A stretch of DNA of 64,000 bases from Costus lasius (GCA_027563935.2 CM050450.1:27453439-27517438); one strand, 5' to 3'; numbered from the stretch's first letter, positions 23,201-34,707 are shown. The notes: generated from the letters alone by a model not told the origin. A program made the numbers and translations.

Positions 23201-24359
23201 TTTAAATTACACCTGGCATTCCCTAACAGATACTGACCCCGAAGGGAATTGGGTATGTGCTCAATATAACTATGCAACTGTCCACACATGTGGATACTAG
23301 GAAACTGGTTAAGCAAATATGTTGTCCATAACATAGATACTGATAACAATAACATACTATAAACATACTCAACTGGTATACAAAAACTGAGAACTGATAT
23401 GTCAATAATACAACTAGCAAATCTCAATATGCACAGGATGCTATACTATTTGAGTCAATGGAAATAAGGATAACAAACTTTTATCTACAGAAATCTGGTT
23501 TGAGATCTCACCTTTGAAAAGTCAAGTAAACTATTTCAGAGTGGATCAACCACTCTGAAACATAAATCTGTATATAAACTTTATCAAATAAGATTCAAAC
23601 TTGAAACAGAGACCACCAACAAATGCAAAACATCCCAAAACTTCTCTAGATGGCTCCTAACGACGAAGAGAGGCTCCAGAGGTGGCTGCCGCGAGCTCTC
23701 AACTCATGGTCGAAGCACTCGCAGCGGCCGACTTGTATCGACAGTGGTGCCACCACCGTCGACTCACAAAACCTAGTTAAAACCAAATAGAACTTCACTA
23801 AAACAACAGAGAAGCAAGCTTACCTTGCTACGAAGCTGCATCATAGCCTGGACTAGGGAAAACGTCGTCGCCGGCTGCACTAGAACCTGAAGCGAGGCAA
23901 ACTCCGGCGAACTCCTTCCTGCTCTGATTCCTTCCTCCTGGCGGCACCTCGCGTCTCAAAGACAGGCTAGGGTTCATTTCTCGCCAACGCGAAGAGAAGC
24001 CCTCCAATATGGATGCAAAATGCGTCCCAGAATAGAAAGTCGCAGCCGATGACTCGGTCGCCGAAAAACTCGGGGAAGACGACGAGTCGGCTCGGCCCCA
24101 GAACTAGTATTAAAATTTAATATAAATAATCCAGCGTGATTTATTATCAAAGCACGACTTAGCTTACCGATTTGGGTGAAACGCCCACAAGCCCACGTAG
24201 CGGGTTCAAGCCATCACAAATGCGTTTTAGCTTTTAACTTAGAACTTAATTATTTTTTAACCTTTTCAAACTTTCTAAAAATTCTAGAAAAATCACTAAA
24301 AATTCCAAAACATAATTTTTGATTTTCTAAAATTATTTTTTAGAAACTTAGTTATTACA
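20284..24359 (-). repeat. 3' LTR of the non-autonomous element, interrupted
   Basis: The outer parts 20284-20967 and 23229-24359 match 45842-47664 collinearly. The insert 20968-23228 is absent from the other LTR. Substitutions are scattered at several percent, so this element is much older than the Ogre-type element inside it. Confidence 0.9.
20968..23228 (+). mobile_element. Probable solo LTR (2261 bp), unclassified
   Basis: It starts TGTTGGTGTATATGCCC and ends TTCCCTAACA. The 5-bp TSD gatac (20963-20967 and 23229-23233) flanks it, and the sister LTR (about 46526-46534) shows the empty site. No internal LTR copies, primer site or proteins are seen, so a solo LTR is the simplest reading. The terminus looks copia-like, but I could not assign a family. 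Orientation is uncertain. Confidence 0.75.
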
Positions 24360-24734
24360 ATACTACCCCCCTTAAAGGAAATTTGGTCCTCCAAATTTCC
24401 ATAAACAAAAACAACTTATTCTTTTAATCTAAAAGAATTCATTTGACAAAAACTTTGCAAAATGAGTATCCAATGATCAGAATTTAATCACATGTTTAAC
24501 AAAACTTATAAACCAATCATGCTTTAAACTTGTCAACATACAGATGAAACATAAGATCATAAACAGAAAGAATCATGCAACTTGAATCCAAAATATGCTT
24601 TTAGAAAATCATGAATCGAAACAAACTTAATCAAAATGGTCAAGACTAGATAGGATGTGAAAACAACATCAACAAACTATGACCAAGAGATTAAAACAGA
24701 ATCAAAGCTTAAAACTGAAGTGAGTCAAACTCAC
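24360..24734 (-). other. Non-coding interior piece with polypurine tract and hairpin
   Basis: On the minus strand AAGGGGGGTAG (about 24363-24373) is the polypurine tract. The inverted repeat GGAAATTTGG/CCAAATTTCC with an AGGA loop (24377-24400) lies 17 bp inside the LTR edge. The rest is A-rich with no coding signal. It ends in ctcac (24730-24734), the target site of the Ogre-type insertion. Confidence 0.75.
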
Positions 24735-25062
24735 TGTGGGGTCATTTTGTTACATCGAGAATGTATTATGACCGTTTCAAATCCACCTTAAATTAATAAG
24801 GCTTTTTGTTTAATGGGTTCTGGCTTCCAATGAGCGCAAGCACTCATTGTTAATTACCCCTAAAATTAGGGAACCTTTGATTAAGAGATCTATATTACGT
24901 AACAACACAAGAGAGATGAGTCAAACGATATCATTCATAAATATAATTTGACATAATACATAAGATGATAAAGGAAAAGAACTTCCATCAACATGGACAA
25001 TTTGTGTTCGTTCAATTTTGGTCTTGTGACAATGCATTGGGTAACACCCGGCCTAGGCAATA

Positions 25063-25902
25063 CAACGTTATATTGAGGAGCTACGCCCCGATGGTAAACA
25101 TCGACGTACGCACCTCCCAAACAATATTTCATCGTAATGCGTTAAGGCATGTTGGGTATTGGATCTAAGATCACCCAGCCTTGATGGCGTGTCGGGTGGC
25201 TTGACTTTGAAGGAAATTACTCGGCCATGCGGCACGTCGAGTAACTAGAATTTGGGAATTGTCCGGCCTTGCGGTGAGTTAGATAATTTGATTTAGAATC
25301 TTATCCGGCCTTGTGGCATGATGGATAATTTGATTTGGAAATTTATCCGGCCTTGCGGCATAATGGATAATTTGTTTTGAAAATTTATCCGGCCTTGCGG
25401 CATATTGGATGACTTGATTTGGAATTTATCCAGGCTTGCGGCGTGATGGATAACTTGATTTGGAATTTATCCAGCCTTGCGGCGTGATGGATAATTTGTT
25501 TTGAAAATTTATCCGGCCTTGCGGCATATTGGATGACTTGATTTGGAATTTATCCAGCCTTGCGGCGTGATGGATAACTTGATTTGGAATTTATCCAGCC
25601 TTGCGGCGTGATGGATAATTTGATTCGGAATTTATCCGGCCTTGCGGCGTGTTGGATGATTTGATTTGGAAATTTATCCGGCCTTGCGGCATATTGGATA
25701 ACTTGATTTGGAATTTATCCAACCTTGCGGCGTGATGGATAGTTTGATTTGGAATTTATCCGGCCTTGCGGCGCGTTGGATAATTTGTTTTGGAAATTTA
25801 TCCGGCCTCAATGAACGCGATACTATATCGAGGAGCTACGCCCCGACATCAAACATCGACGTACGCACCTCACAAACAATATTTCATCGTAATACGTCAA
25901 GG
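25063..25902 (-). repeat. Minisatellite (about 42 bp x 14) bracketed by two direct blocks
   Basis: Units containing TTATCCGGCCTTGCGG run from about 25208 to 25810. A three-unit higher-order repeat of 124 bp is present twice (25373-25496 and 25497-25620). On each side lies a copy of an 86-bp block (25063-25149 and 25817-25902) with ATCGACGTACGCACCTC and TATTTCATCGTAAT. The right LTR has the same structure at 39665-40504, with the same number of units. Confidence 0.93.
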
Positions 25903-26347
25903 CTCCGAGACATCTTGATTTTTTATTATTATTTTTGGAGTTAACTCTTAGGCATGACTTGATTCATGTTTAAGCTGTTAGTCAAAAGGCTTAAACGGAG
26001 ATGAATTTTTGCTTCATTCACGCATGTGAAGTATCAAATTCAAGAGATCGAGAAGGAGGTGCCGTCACCATTTTTGCACCGCCCATGTTTTTATTTGCTT
26101 CTTTTTTATTTCACTTAGGATATTATTATCACTATAATTTATTTTTATATTTTTTTTTGTTCCCGTCGCGGAAGAGTAAAGTCACTCTCCTTTTTTTTTA
26201 GCGCAAGTCGGCGCCAGCCGGTGGGTGAAATCGAGATGCTATTCCATTTCCGGCGGTGCCAGGCTTCCATCGATGGTGTGCTGTAAGCGGCTCTGATGGT
26301 TTTGGATGAGTTGGCGTCAGCGAATTCATTGAGGATGTCGTCCGGCG

Positions 26348-26548
26348 GCGATAGAGGCAAAGGCGTTCGTCCGCCTCTGGAGACGGCGGTGACATCGGCT
26401 TGTCGTCTCAAGCGGCGATAGAGGCAAAGGCGTTCGTCCGCCTCTGGAGACGGCGGTGACATCGACTTGTCGTCTCAAGCGGCGATAGAGGCAAAGGCGT
26501 TCGTCCGCCTCTGGAGACGGCGGTGACATCGACTTGTCGTCTCAAGCG
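26348..26548 (-). repeat. 67-bp tandem repeat, three units
   Basis: Units start at 26348, 26415 and 26482, with a partial fourth at 26549. The unit is GC-rich and carries CGATAGAGGCAAAGGCG and CTTGTCGTCTCAAG. It has no stops in one minus frame, so chance frames span it. The same three units are at 40950-41150. Confidence 0.9.
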
Positions 26549-29005
26549 GCGATGGAATCAACAATCTGGCAAGGGAAGGGACAGTTAGCAAATCCCATGG
26601 CCGAAGCTACGGCTTCGCTGTCAGATCCGAGCCCCAGGAAAATGTCATGTTGCCCTATTGAACACGGGGCGGAAGATTTTGGAGACGAAGACAGGGTTTA
26701 GCTTTGATGCTGAGCTTTGTTAGCTCAAATTGGAGATCTGACTTTGTTAGCTCAAATTGGAGATCGGCGAGTGAGATCTTCCCCTCTACCCTTCCTAGTA
26801 ATTCCATGACGTCTGGTTTCTTTCATTTCTTTCCGGCAAGGCAGGGCCGTGGAAGATTTCACAACCATGAAATCGGTCGAGTACTGAGCGGAAAACTCCA
26901 TGGCAGGGCCGTGGGGAAATTTCACAGCTGTAAACCCAGGTGATCCCTCCGGCCAGTGACCGTGAGTTTGCTTCGTCGAAGGCACCAACAGAATGGATGC
27001 TAGTGAAAGAAACGCAGCAATCCGGATGGGATGGAAGGATCCGGGGCCGCAGAAACCTGCTATTGGCTAGGAAGTATTGGTGTGAGACATTCGCCTACAG
27101 CTGAATGCGGCGGCGACCTCAGCTTGTTGCAGCTTATTCTAGACCGTGGCAGCCCTCGGCGGTGAGCTCTGGAGGTGGCGCCAGGGGAGTTCGTTTAGGC
27201 AATGGCTACTTGAAGGAACAGTTTTAGCCTTGGGTGATGGCTGCATGGCGATTGGTGGGTCCGGTAGATGACGGTGGATGAGGAGTTGATTTGGGAAGAA
27301 ATCCTTTGACGTTGTCTATCTGCAGCAAGGTAGACTGTAGTACTCCTTCAGTATGCAGCGACAGAGGATACGGCGTCAATGGAGCTGTGGCGCTGCATCC
27401 GTCGGGTTTTTAGCGACTTGTCCGAGGGGGGAATGGCTAGATCGGCCGGGCTCCCAGCCAGCAACTTCTACCGGAAATGAAGACGATGAGCTCAATTTCT
27501 CCGTCTTCAGCGGCAATGACAGAATCTTCTTGTTGAGGCATTGAAATCCAAGCGGGTCGGGTTTAAGCAAAATCGAGTAGGATCCGGCAAGGTCGGGTTG
27601 GATCCATTGATACCGAATTTTACTTGGGACTCGGATTGAAATTAGGGTTTGATTAGGGTGGATTTCCCCATCACAACATCATTCTTTGCCGTTGGGGATT
27701 GAAGGTCGGTGGTGCGAAATTCTCTTCTATTTCTCTTGTTCTTCTCGTTATCACTATTTTTTTTATGACGAAAGTCCGCCTATAAGCTTTTTGTAAGAAT
27801 ATTTATCTTGTGCATGTTCACTGAAGGTTTGATTTGTTCTTCTGCGGTGTTTTGATGAAGAAGAGATGGCTGGAGCAGGAGATGAATCTGATGGTCGTGA
27901 TGGAGCTGCAGGTGGCGGGTAGCGATGGTTGATTCGGGATGGATTCATCGTCGTCGCATCAATCGAAGTAAAGTAATGCTTTCCAGTCAAATTTCTGATC
28001 AACAATCGGTTCCATATTTCCTTTTAGCGGCTGGGAATGGTTTTCTGGGCATATCCACCTCAATTGGATCCCAGTCCAGCGATCCGATTCAAACCTTATT
28101 TTGTTTGTATATCTGACTCTGTTTTTTTTAACAAATCTTTCCTTTTCAGACGACTGTTAAAAATCTAAAGATATTAAATTGAGGATACTCCCTTCCGTGG
28201 ACCAGGTAATCAACCATCATCCAATTTTTGCAGCCATTGTCTGTCAGCAAGAATTTCGTTTGCCTCTCTTAATCCAGTTTCTCACTTCGATTTGAGTCAG
28301 AAGCCCCGGCGGCGTTTGTATCAAGGGCTTGAACGGAGGGATTTCTTTTCTGTGCTGCTTGGTTTGACGCCTAGTTCTGAAAGAGGCGAGAAGAGCAGCA
28401 GAGGACTCAAGCGGGTATTTCTATTCTCCTTCGAGTGTCTTCCCTGGCTTATGGGTTCTTCTGTTTCTTTTATTTATTTCTTTTTTTGATTTTCCTTCTT
28501 TTTTACTCTCTTGTTTTTGCATGGTTTTGTTGTCTGATCTTCATCCTCCGCAAGTCCCAGCTTTCCATTTTTTGTTTTTTTTTTAACGAATCTTCTCGAT
28601 ATCCTCTTGATGAATTCTCACTCTCTTTCGCATGACGATTTTTTGTTTCCGAACATATCAGCTTTTCTCTTCTTTTATTTCCTAGCCATCTCGGCTTCCT
28701 CTCTTTTCTTCGTTTCTTTCTCTTTTTTTTTTACATGATTTTATCACCTCCCAGTATTTTTAGTATCTTCTTTCTTCCTCTTTCTTTTAGAAATCTGACG
28801 CCGTCTTTTCCTTCCTTCCTCTTTTTTACAGCATCACTCTCTCTTTTTAAGCAGCATCACTCTTTTTTTTTTTTTTTTACGTAGCGCCAGCACCTCCTCC
28901 TTATTAGTTTTCAATCTCCCGTACCTCTCCTCACTCTCTTACTTTCACACTCTCTTCATCTTCTCATCTCTTCGCCCCGCATTCTCTTCATATTTTCACT
29001 CACAA

Positions 29006-29136
29006 ATGCCACCGGTGCTTAATGCACCTCAGGCCTACATAAATAAAATGAAATGAGGGAACGGTGTGTGTGTGCAGTGGTGCTATTCAGCACTCTGTGA
29101 TGCCACCGGTGCTTAGTGCACCTCAGGCCTACTTAA
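29006..29136. repeat. Short direct duplication in the Ogre LTR
   Basis: A block of about 36 bp beginning ATGCCACCGGTGCTTA occurs at 29006 and again at 29100, 94 bp apart. Each copy carries TGCACCTCAGGCCTAC. Both copies are kept in the right LTR. Confidence 0.8.
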
Positions 29137-31109
29137 ACAAGAGGAACTTCCCTTTCTTACCTAGATGTTTTTTTTTTCTTCTTGCAGCTCCCTGACGATC
29201 CTTTTATCTCAGTGTCTTCTTTGTTGCAGCGTTTCCTCCGTCTCTTTTTTTCTGTCTGGCCGAACCCTCCTTATATAGGCCACCAGCGGTAAAAAAAAAT
29301 GAGGCCATGCTTAACCTCTATCCCTTTGTCTTATTGAGCTTTTCTTGCGAGACCACCTTTCATTTCTTTTCTCTGTCAGCTCTACTCACTTCTTCTTGCT
29401 GGCTGTTTTGTCCTGATTTTCAATAATGGCTACTGCAATCGTCTCTTTCGAAGTTTCCTTCTGAACATTTGCCATTATACTTTCGGCGTCATTAATTGCA
29501 CAAGTCAGTTTTTTTATTTTCTTTTTTTGCTTCGCGCTTCTTCCATTCCTGTGGCGGCCACATTTCTTTTCTGCCAACTGTGGCAGGCCCCTTTCTTTCT
29601 TGCCCTTTCACCAGCCCCGACTGCTTCCGCTTTGTCGGCTATCTTCCCTTTTTTCCCTTTTTTTTTTTTTAGCTGCTGCGACTAGCGTTTCTTTATCTCT
29701 GGCTATCTTTTATTTTGGCAGCAGCTTTGGGAAAATGGTCATATTTTCTTCTTTGACTTTGATTTTTTTTTTTGACTTGTCTTGTCTACATAGCATTTGG
29801 CAGGGTTTGGTGATCTCTTCGTTCTATTTTCTGCAGATTTTCTTCTTTTTTTTTTATTCTGAATTCTATCCCATTGCGAATTCCATCTCTCTTTTGCTTG
29901 CTATTGACACATGAGTTAAAATGAAATTTGACTTCATCTTCCTATGCATGATTCCATCATGTCAAGATAAGTTTTGAATTAGCTTGGCCACGTGTGCATT
30001 GTTTGACGATCTGGTATATTCATTCTGTGGGGCTCCATTATGAACTTTAAGTGATGAGTTATCTCATAGCTCGGCAGGACTTGTTGTCCATGAACACCAG
30101 GACCCTATTATTCATTCAGTTTCTCATAATTCTTCCCCAAACATCTCTAGTGTTATGTCTTGAAGAATAAACCCTCCTTGCTTTCATTTGCAGGCAGGGT
30201 ATGCGTCCTTTCGATGGGCGGTGAATCGGGAATAATTGGACACAGATGCTGAGATTTGGGAGGTGATCCAATTCTTTATCTCATCAGGTGCTCTAGGATG
30301 CTGATGAAGTTCATGTGTGCTGGTATTCTAATGTAATATGCATGGTTTGTACTCTAGTGGAAACGTTTTATATCTAATATGATACTATTTTTGTTAAGTA
30401 GAATGTGGACCGTTTTCTTTTTCGGTCATCACATGGCGTTTGAACTTTTTTGCCTTGTTCTTGTTACCTGCTCACTAAGAATAGTAGATCCTATGTTTGC
30501 TGGATATTTGGCTGTTTATGATCAATCTTGTGCGATGACTTGATCACTTAGAATTATAAAGTAGCAGAATTGTGTTGCTTTGTGATCTCCGCTTGATTAA
30601 TATGTCTTCAGCATCGGTTATAAGAGATCACTTTCTTCTTCTATGCTTGCCGTGTGATTTCATCTGTGCTGCTTTTGATGCTTTATAGCGAGAAAGTACA
30701 ACAAGAACTTGTCAATAACTATCTTGGCTGTAGAATCTCGTGCAACTTGGTTGTAAGCATAGCCCAATCAATGGATAGTACAGTAGACAGACAAGGAGCA
30801 AAGTTGGTGGTTGTGGATTTTCAGGCATTAAATTTTTTTACTGGTAATTCAGTAACCTTTCTCAGATCCATTTTACTAGTTCAATTTGCTGCATAGAGGT
30901 AAAAAGAGACACAACATAGAAGGAGCCAAGCATGTGTTTACTGAATGAAAATTTGTAATACTGTCATGCTTGGATTCCAAGTTCCCCTTTCTACAGCATT
31001 TGGAACCCTGATGGTTCATTAGGATAAATCCCGTGTGCAATCTGGTACGCCGGCAGGAACCTTCAAGCAATAAAACTTATTTCAGAACTCAAAAGATTAT
31101 GGTTCAACA

Positions 31110-31590
31110 AATGCCCCTCGACGGATTTTGTATAAGCCACAGGCGCGTACAAATCCGTCGAAAAATGTCTACTTCCTATATCCTTTGTAGTGGGCTTCTA
31201 TTACCATTTCTTATCTCGTTATTCATATTGATGCTGGGTAGTGATTGGTCTGTTGTTTTTGCTTCACTTGGCTGGGAGCGTCCTCGCTTCAGTGATTATG
31301 ATTCATGTGGTAATTGGTGTGATGATTCTTGACGAATTATTATGATTTGCTTGATCTCATATTTGCGTTGCCAAACCGCTGTTCAATAGGATTGCACATG
31401 TGGTATTGAGGAAGATTTTTTTTTTTTTTTTTTTTTTTTTTGTCATAGACATAAGTGAACTTACGCCCTTGTCATCCAATAGGGACAAATGTCTGGATGA
31501 GGAACTTTACACAGTTTTAACAAAAGATTAGATGGAGGTGGCTTGATATTTTCGATCCTAACATTGCCTGATCGGGATCAAATCTACGGC
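31110..31590 (-). other. Ogre 3' interior: polypurine tract, hairpin and poly-A(26)
   Basis: On the minus strand the LTR is preceded by GAGGGGCATT (31110-31119), the likely polypurine tract. It overlaps the end of a long hairpin (31119-31160; arms CGACGGATTTTGTA and TACAAATCCGTCG). A 26-T run lies at 31416-31441. The remaining sequence up to the pol stop shows no conserved frame. Confidence 0.75.
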
Positions 31591-34500
31591 CTAAGCATGG
31601 TATTTCTTTAAGAAACGGCCATTGATGGGCGGCATCGGGTGTGCCCCCTCCTGATCTGTTAACTGATAGGCTCCCCCTTCATAGACTTTTCCTATCACAT
31701 AGGGTCCTTCCCAGTTAGGATTGAATTTTCCTCTCGCCATCTTGTTTGATATGATAGGCCGCCTTAATGCTAGAACGAGCTCTCCTTTTTTGAAGGTGCG
31801 TTCCCGGGCCAACTTGTCGTACGCTTTTGCCATTCGCACTCGGTATAGCTCCAGGTTTTGTTGTGCGGTCAGCCTTTGCTCATCAAGTGTGTCTAGTTCA
31901 TCAAGACGTAACTGGACATTTTCATCCATTGTCATGTCACATTGCATTGCCATCCTCAGCGAAGGTATTTCCACCTCGAGTGGAAGCACTGCTTCGACAC
32001 CGAAGACTAAGGAATAAGGCGTTGATTGTGTGGGTGTGCGATATGTGGTTCGATAAGCCCATAATGCTTCTACTAGCTTCTGATGCCACTCTTTCTTGTT
32101 TTTTGAAACGCTCTTCTTGAGTAGCTTGCATAAAGTTTTATTGAATGCTTCAGCTAGTCCATTCGCTCTTGGATTGTATATCGAAGAGTACCGCCAATCA
32201 ATTTTGTGACGCTCTGCAAATTTGTAGATCAAGGCATTTTTGAAGGCCAAACCGTTGTCAGATATGATCCTTCTGGGGGTTCCAAAACGACTCAATACAT
32301 TCCCGCGAAAGAAATTGACGACATTGGCGGCCTTGACTTCCCTTAATGGGATGGCCTCCACCCATTTGGAGAAGTAGTCTGTTGCCGCGAGTATAAATCG
32401 ATGCCCCAGAGAAGAAGGAGGTTCTATGGGCCCCACTATATCTGTCCCCCATATTTCGAACGGCCACGACGAAACCGTTGGATGAAGAGGGTTAGGGTGT
32501 TTATGAATTAAATCTCCATGCACTTGGCACAAGTGGCAGGTCTTTGCGCAGTTTATGCAGTCTCGCACCATGCTTGGCCAGTAGTATCCTAGCCTCTTAA
32601 TCTTAAGATACATTTTGGGTCCTGATTGGTGGGCACCACAAAGACCGGAATGGACCTCATGTAATACGTGGGCGATCTCATCCATTGCGATGCACCTGAG
32701 CCAAAGTTGTTCATACGATCGACGATACAGTGTGTCATTCACAAATGTATACCGAAGGGCCCGTTTTTTCAATTGTACTCTTTGAGTCTTATCCTCGGGT
32801 AGGATGCCACTTTTGAGATAGTTGACGAATGGCTCTCTCCAGTCATGCTCTTGCGTGAGGGAGATTGTCATAGCATCTGTTACTTCTTTCTTGTCGACGC
32901 GATCATTTTCGGCCGGTGCGATCAGCTTCCTGTCTCTGATCACGATATTGACTTGGTCAATGGATGGCCCAGCTAGCTCTTTGGCAAACTTTGCCAGTGC
33001 GTCCGCTTTACCATTAGCAGCCCTAGCGATGCAGGTCAGAGTGACGTACGGTATTTGTTCCATGAGTTCCACAGCTTTTGTATGATATTTGTGCAGTTCC
33101 GTTTTCTTGACTTGGTATTCACCCGTCACCTGTTTGACGATGAGCTGGGAGTCACCGTACACATGCATTCTTTCGATTTTCATCTCTAGCGCGAGCTCGA
33201 GTCCGGCGATCAAAGCCTCGTACTCAGCTTCGTTATTGGTACAAGGCCCAGTGAGGGCTAGGGAGTAATATAATATTCCTTTTTCCGGGGTGATGAACAC
33301 CAGGCCGATCCCTGACTTTACTTTTGGGATATTTGGGGGGATGGCTGGTTGAATTGAAGATGCTCCATCGAAGTAAAGTTCCCAATATCCACGGTCGATT
33401 TCGGTATTTAATATTTCTTCGTCTGGCAAGTCATAATTCAGAGGAGAGTCATCGGGGACAGGATGAGCCGCTAAGAAATCGGCGAGAATTTGCCCTTTTA
33501 CTGCTTTCTGCGACACATATGTGATGTCGAATTCTTGGAGTAGGACGGCCCATTTAGCCAATCGCCCTGTCAAAGTAGGTCTCGTCATCAAGTATCTTAA
33601 GGGGTCGACTTTTGATATGAGGCGAACTTCGTGTTCGAGGAGATAGTGCCTTAACTTCTTAATGGCAAATATCAATGCCAGACATTGTTTTTCGATTGGG
33701 GAATAGGAATGCTCTGCTCCTACGAACATTCGGCTAAGATAATACAAGGCGGTCTCCTTTCCATCGTCGTTATCCTGGGCCAATAGTGCCCCTAAGGATG
33801 CTTCCAATGCCGTGGTATATAAGATGAGTGGCTTTCCAGTGATAGGTGCCCCAAGGACCGGAGGGCATGAGAGGTATTCTTTGATGTCTTCGAAAGCGTT
33901 TTGGCACGTACTATCCCAAATGAACGGAGCATTTTTCTTTGTCAGTTTGGAGAAGGGATGGATTCGCCCGGATAGATTGGAAATGAACCTCCTAATATAG
34001 GCCAGTCGCCCTTGAAAGGATCTAAGCTCCCTAAGATTCTTTGGGGGCGGCATGTCTTTGATTGAGCTTATCTTCGCGGGATCGACTTCGATCTTTTTGT
34101 GTTTGACCACGAAACCCAGGAATTTTCCAGATGATACTCCAAACGCGCACTTGAACGGGTTCATTTTGAGGTTGTACTTGCGGATCCGAGTGAACACGGT
34201 CCTCAGGTCCTGGCAGTGCTCTGCTTTAGATCGTGACTTAACTACCAAATCGTCCACATAGCACTCGACGAGTTTATGGATTAAATCGTCGAAGATCTTA
34301 GTCATCGCGCGTTGGTATGTTGCCCCAGCGTTCTTTAATCCAAACGGCATGACAGTATAACAAAAGATGCCGATAGGCGTGCGAAACGCGGTGTGCTTCT
34401 CGTCTTCAGGCGCCATCTTAATTTGATTGTAACCAGATGACCCGTCCATAAATGAAAACACTTCAAAGTTTGATACCGAGTCGATCATTACTTCTGTCAC

Positions 34501-34695
34501 AGGGAGTGGAAAATCGTCTTTGGGACATGCGTTATTCAAGTTTCTGAAGTCTACGCAGATCCGGATTTGCCCATTTTTCTTCTTTACAGGGACAATACTT
34601 GCTATCCAGTCTGCGTATTTCTCCTCTCTTATAAAGCCTGCCTCGATTAATTTCTTTATTTCAAGTGTGATCTGCTCTTCGAGTTCTATCCTCAT
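31591..34695 (-). CDS. Ogre-type pol: RT, RNase H, archaeal-type RNase H, integrase
   Basis: This frame of 1034 residues is fully open. Reverse transcriptase (about 1-260) carries FSFMDGSSGYNQ (D84) and the catalytic YVDD (146-149). The first RNase H (about 285-410) has YTTALEAS where a catalytic Asp is expected, so it looks degenerate. A second, archaeal-type RNase H (about 436-572) keeps D443, E489, D515 and D565. Integrase follows with a zinc region ending CHLC (720-723) and the triad D752, D813 and E849. It copies element RNA into DNA and inserts it. The frame continues in phase from gag-protease across one TAG codon and 12 nt. The first Met is therefore only the first after that stop, not a proven start. 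Confidence 0.95.
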   Translation of the reverse strand: MRIELEEQITLEIKKLIEAGFIREEKYADWIASIVPVKKKNGQIRICVDFRNLNNACPKDDFPLPVTEVMIDSVSNFEVFSFMDGSSGYNQIKMAPEDEKHTAFRTPIGIFCYTVMPFGLKNAGATYQRAMTKIFDDLIHKLVECYVDDLVVKSRSKAEHCQDLRTVFTRIRKYNLKMNPFKCAFGVSSGKFLGFVVKHKKIEVDPAKISSIKDMPPPKNLRELRSFQGRLAYIRRFISNLSGRIHPFSKLTKKNAPFIWDSTCQNAFEDIKEYLSCPPVLGAPITGKPLILYTTALEASLGALLAQDNDDGKETALYYLSRMFVGAEHSYSPIEKQCLALIFAIKKLRHYLLEHEVRLISKVDPLRYLMTRPTLTGRLAKWAVLLQEFDITYVSQKAVKGQILADFLAAHPVPDDSPLNYDLPDEEILNTEIDRGYWELYFDGASSIQPAIPPNIPKVKSGIGLVFITPEKGILYYSLALTGPCTNNEAEYEALIAGLELALEMKIERMHVYGDSQLIVKQVTGEYQVKKTELHKYHTKAVELMEQIPYVTLTCIARAANGKADALAKFAKELAGPSIDQVNIVIRDRKLIAPAENDRVDKKEVTDAMTISLTQEHDWREPFVNYLKSGILPEDKTQRVQLKKRALRYTFVNDTLYRRSYEQLWLRCIAMDEIAHVLHEVHSGLCGAHQSGPKMYLKIKRLGYYWPSMVRDCINCAKTCHLCQVHGDLIHKHPNPLHPTVSSWPFEIWGTDIVGPIEPPSSLGHRFILAATDYFSKWVEAIPLREVKAANVVNFFRGNVLSRFGTPRRIISDNGLAFKNALIYKFAERHKIDWRYSSIYNPRANGLAEAFNKTLCKLLKKSVSKNKKEWHQKLVEALWAYRTTYRTPTQSTPYSLVFGVEAVLPLEVEIPSLRMAMQCDMTMDENVQLRLDELDTLDEQRLTAQQNLELYRVRMAKAYDKLARERTFKKGELVLALRRPIISNKMARGKFNPNWEGPYVIGKVYEGGAYQLTDQEGAHPMPPINGRFLKKYHA

Positions 34696-34707
34696 TCTTC
34701 TTGGTGC

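Larger units (their letters stand above)
24735..31109 (-). repeat. 3' LTR of the Ogre-type element (6375 bp)
   Basis: This exceptionally long LTR contains a 42-bp minisatellite array bracketed by direct blocks, a 67-bp triplicate, a 29-bp doublet (26717 and 26746), a 94-bp-offset duplication (29006 and 29100) and long T-rich tracts (28440-29900). No gene is convincing; the short frames are chance or repeat-derived. It retains about 303 bp (around 28628-28931) that the other LTR has lost. Confidence 0.95.

Noticed and set aside
25063..25902. CRISPR-like array of 42-bp units
   Set aside because: Units are contiguous variants without distinct spacers, in a plant LTR; a minisatellite.
26145..26529. 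Several short minus-strand frames with MSPPSPEADERLCLYRR
   Set aside because: They arise from the 67-bp tandem repeat, shared by both LTRs, with no other support for coding.
29386..29577. Lys-rich 63-residue minus-strand frame in both Ogre LTRs
   Set aside because: Its conservation is explained by the LTR duplication, and its composition by the T-rich tract.
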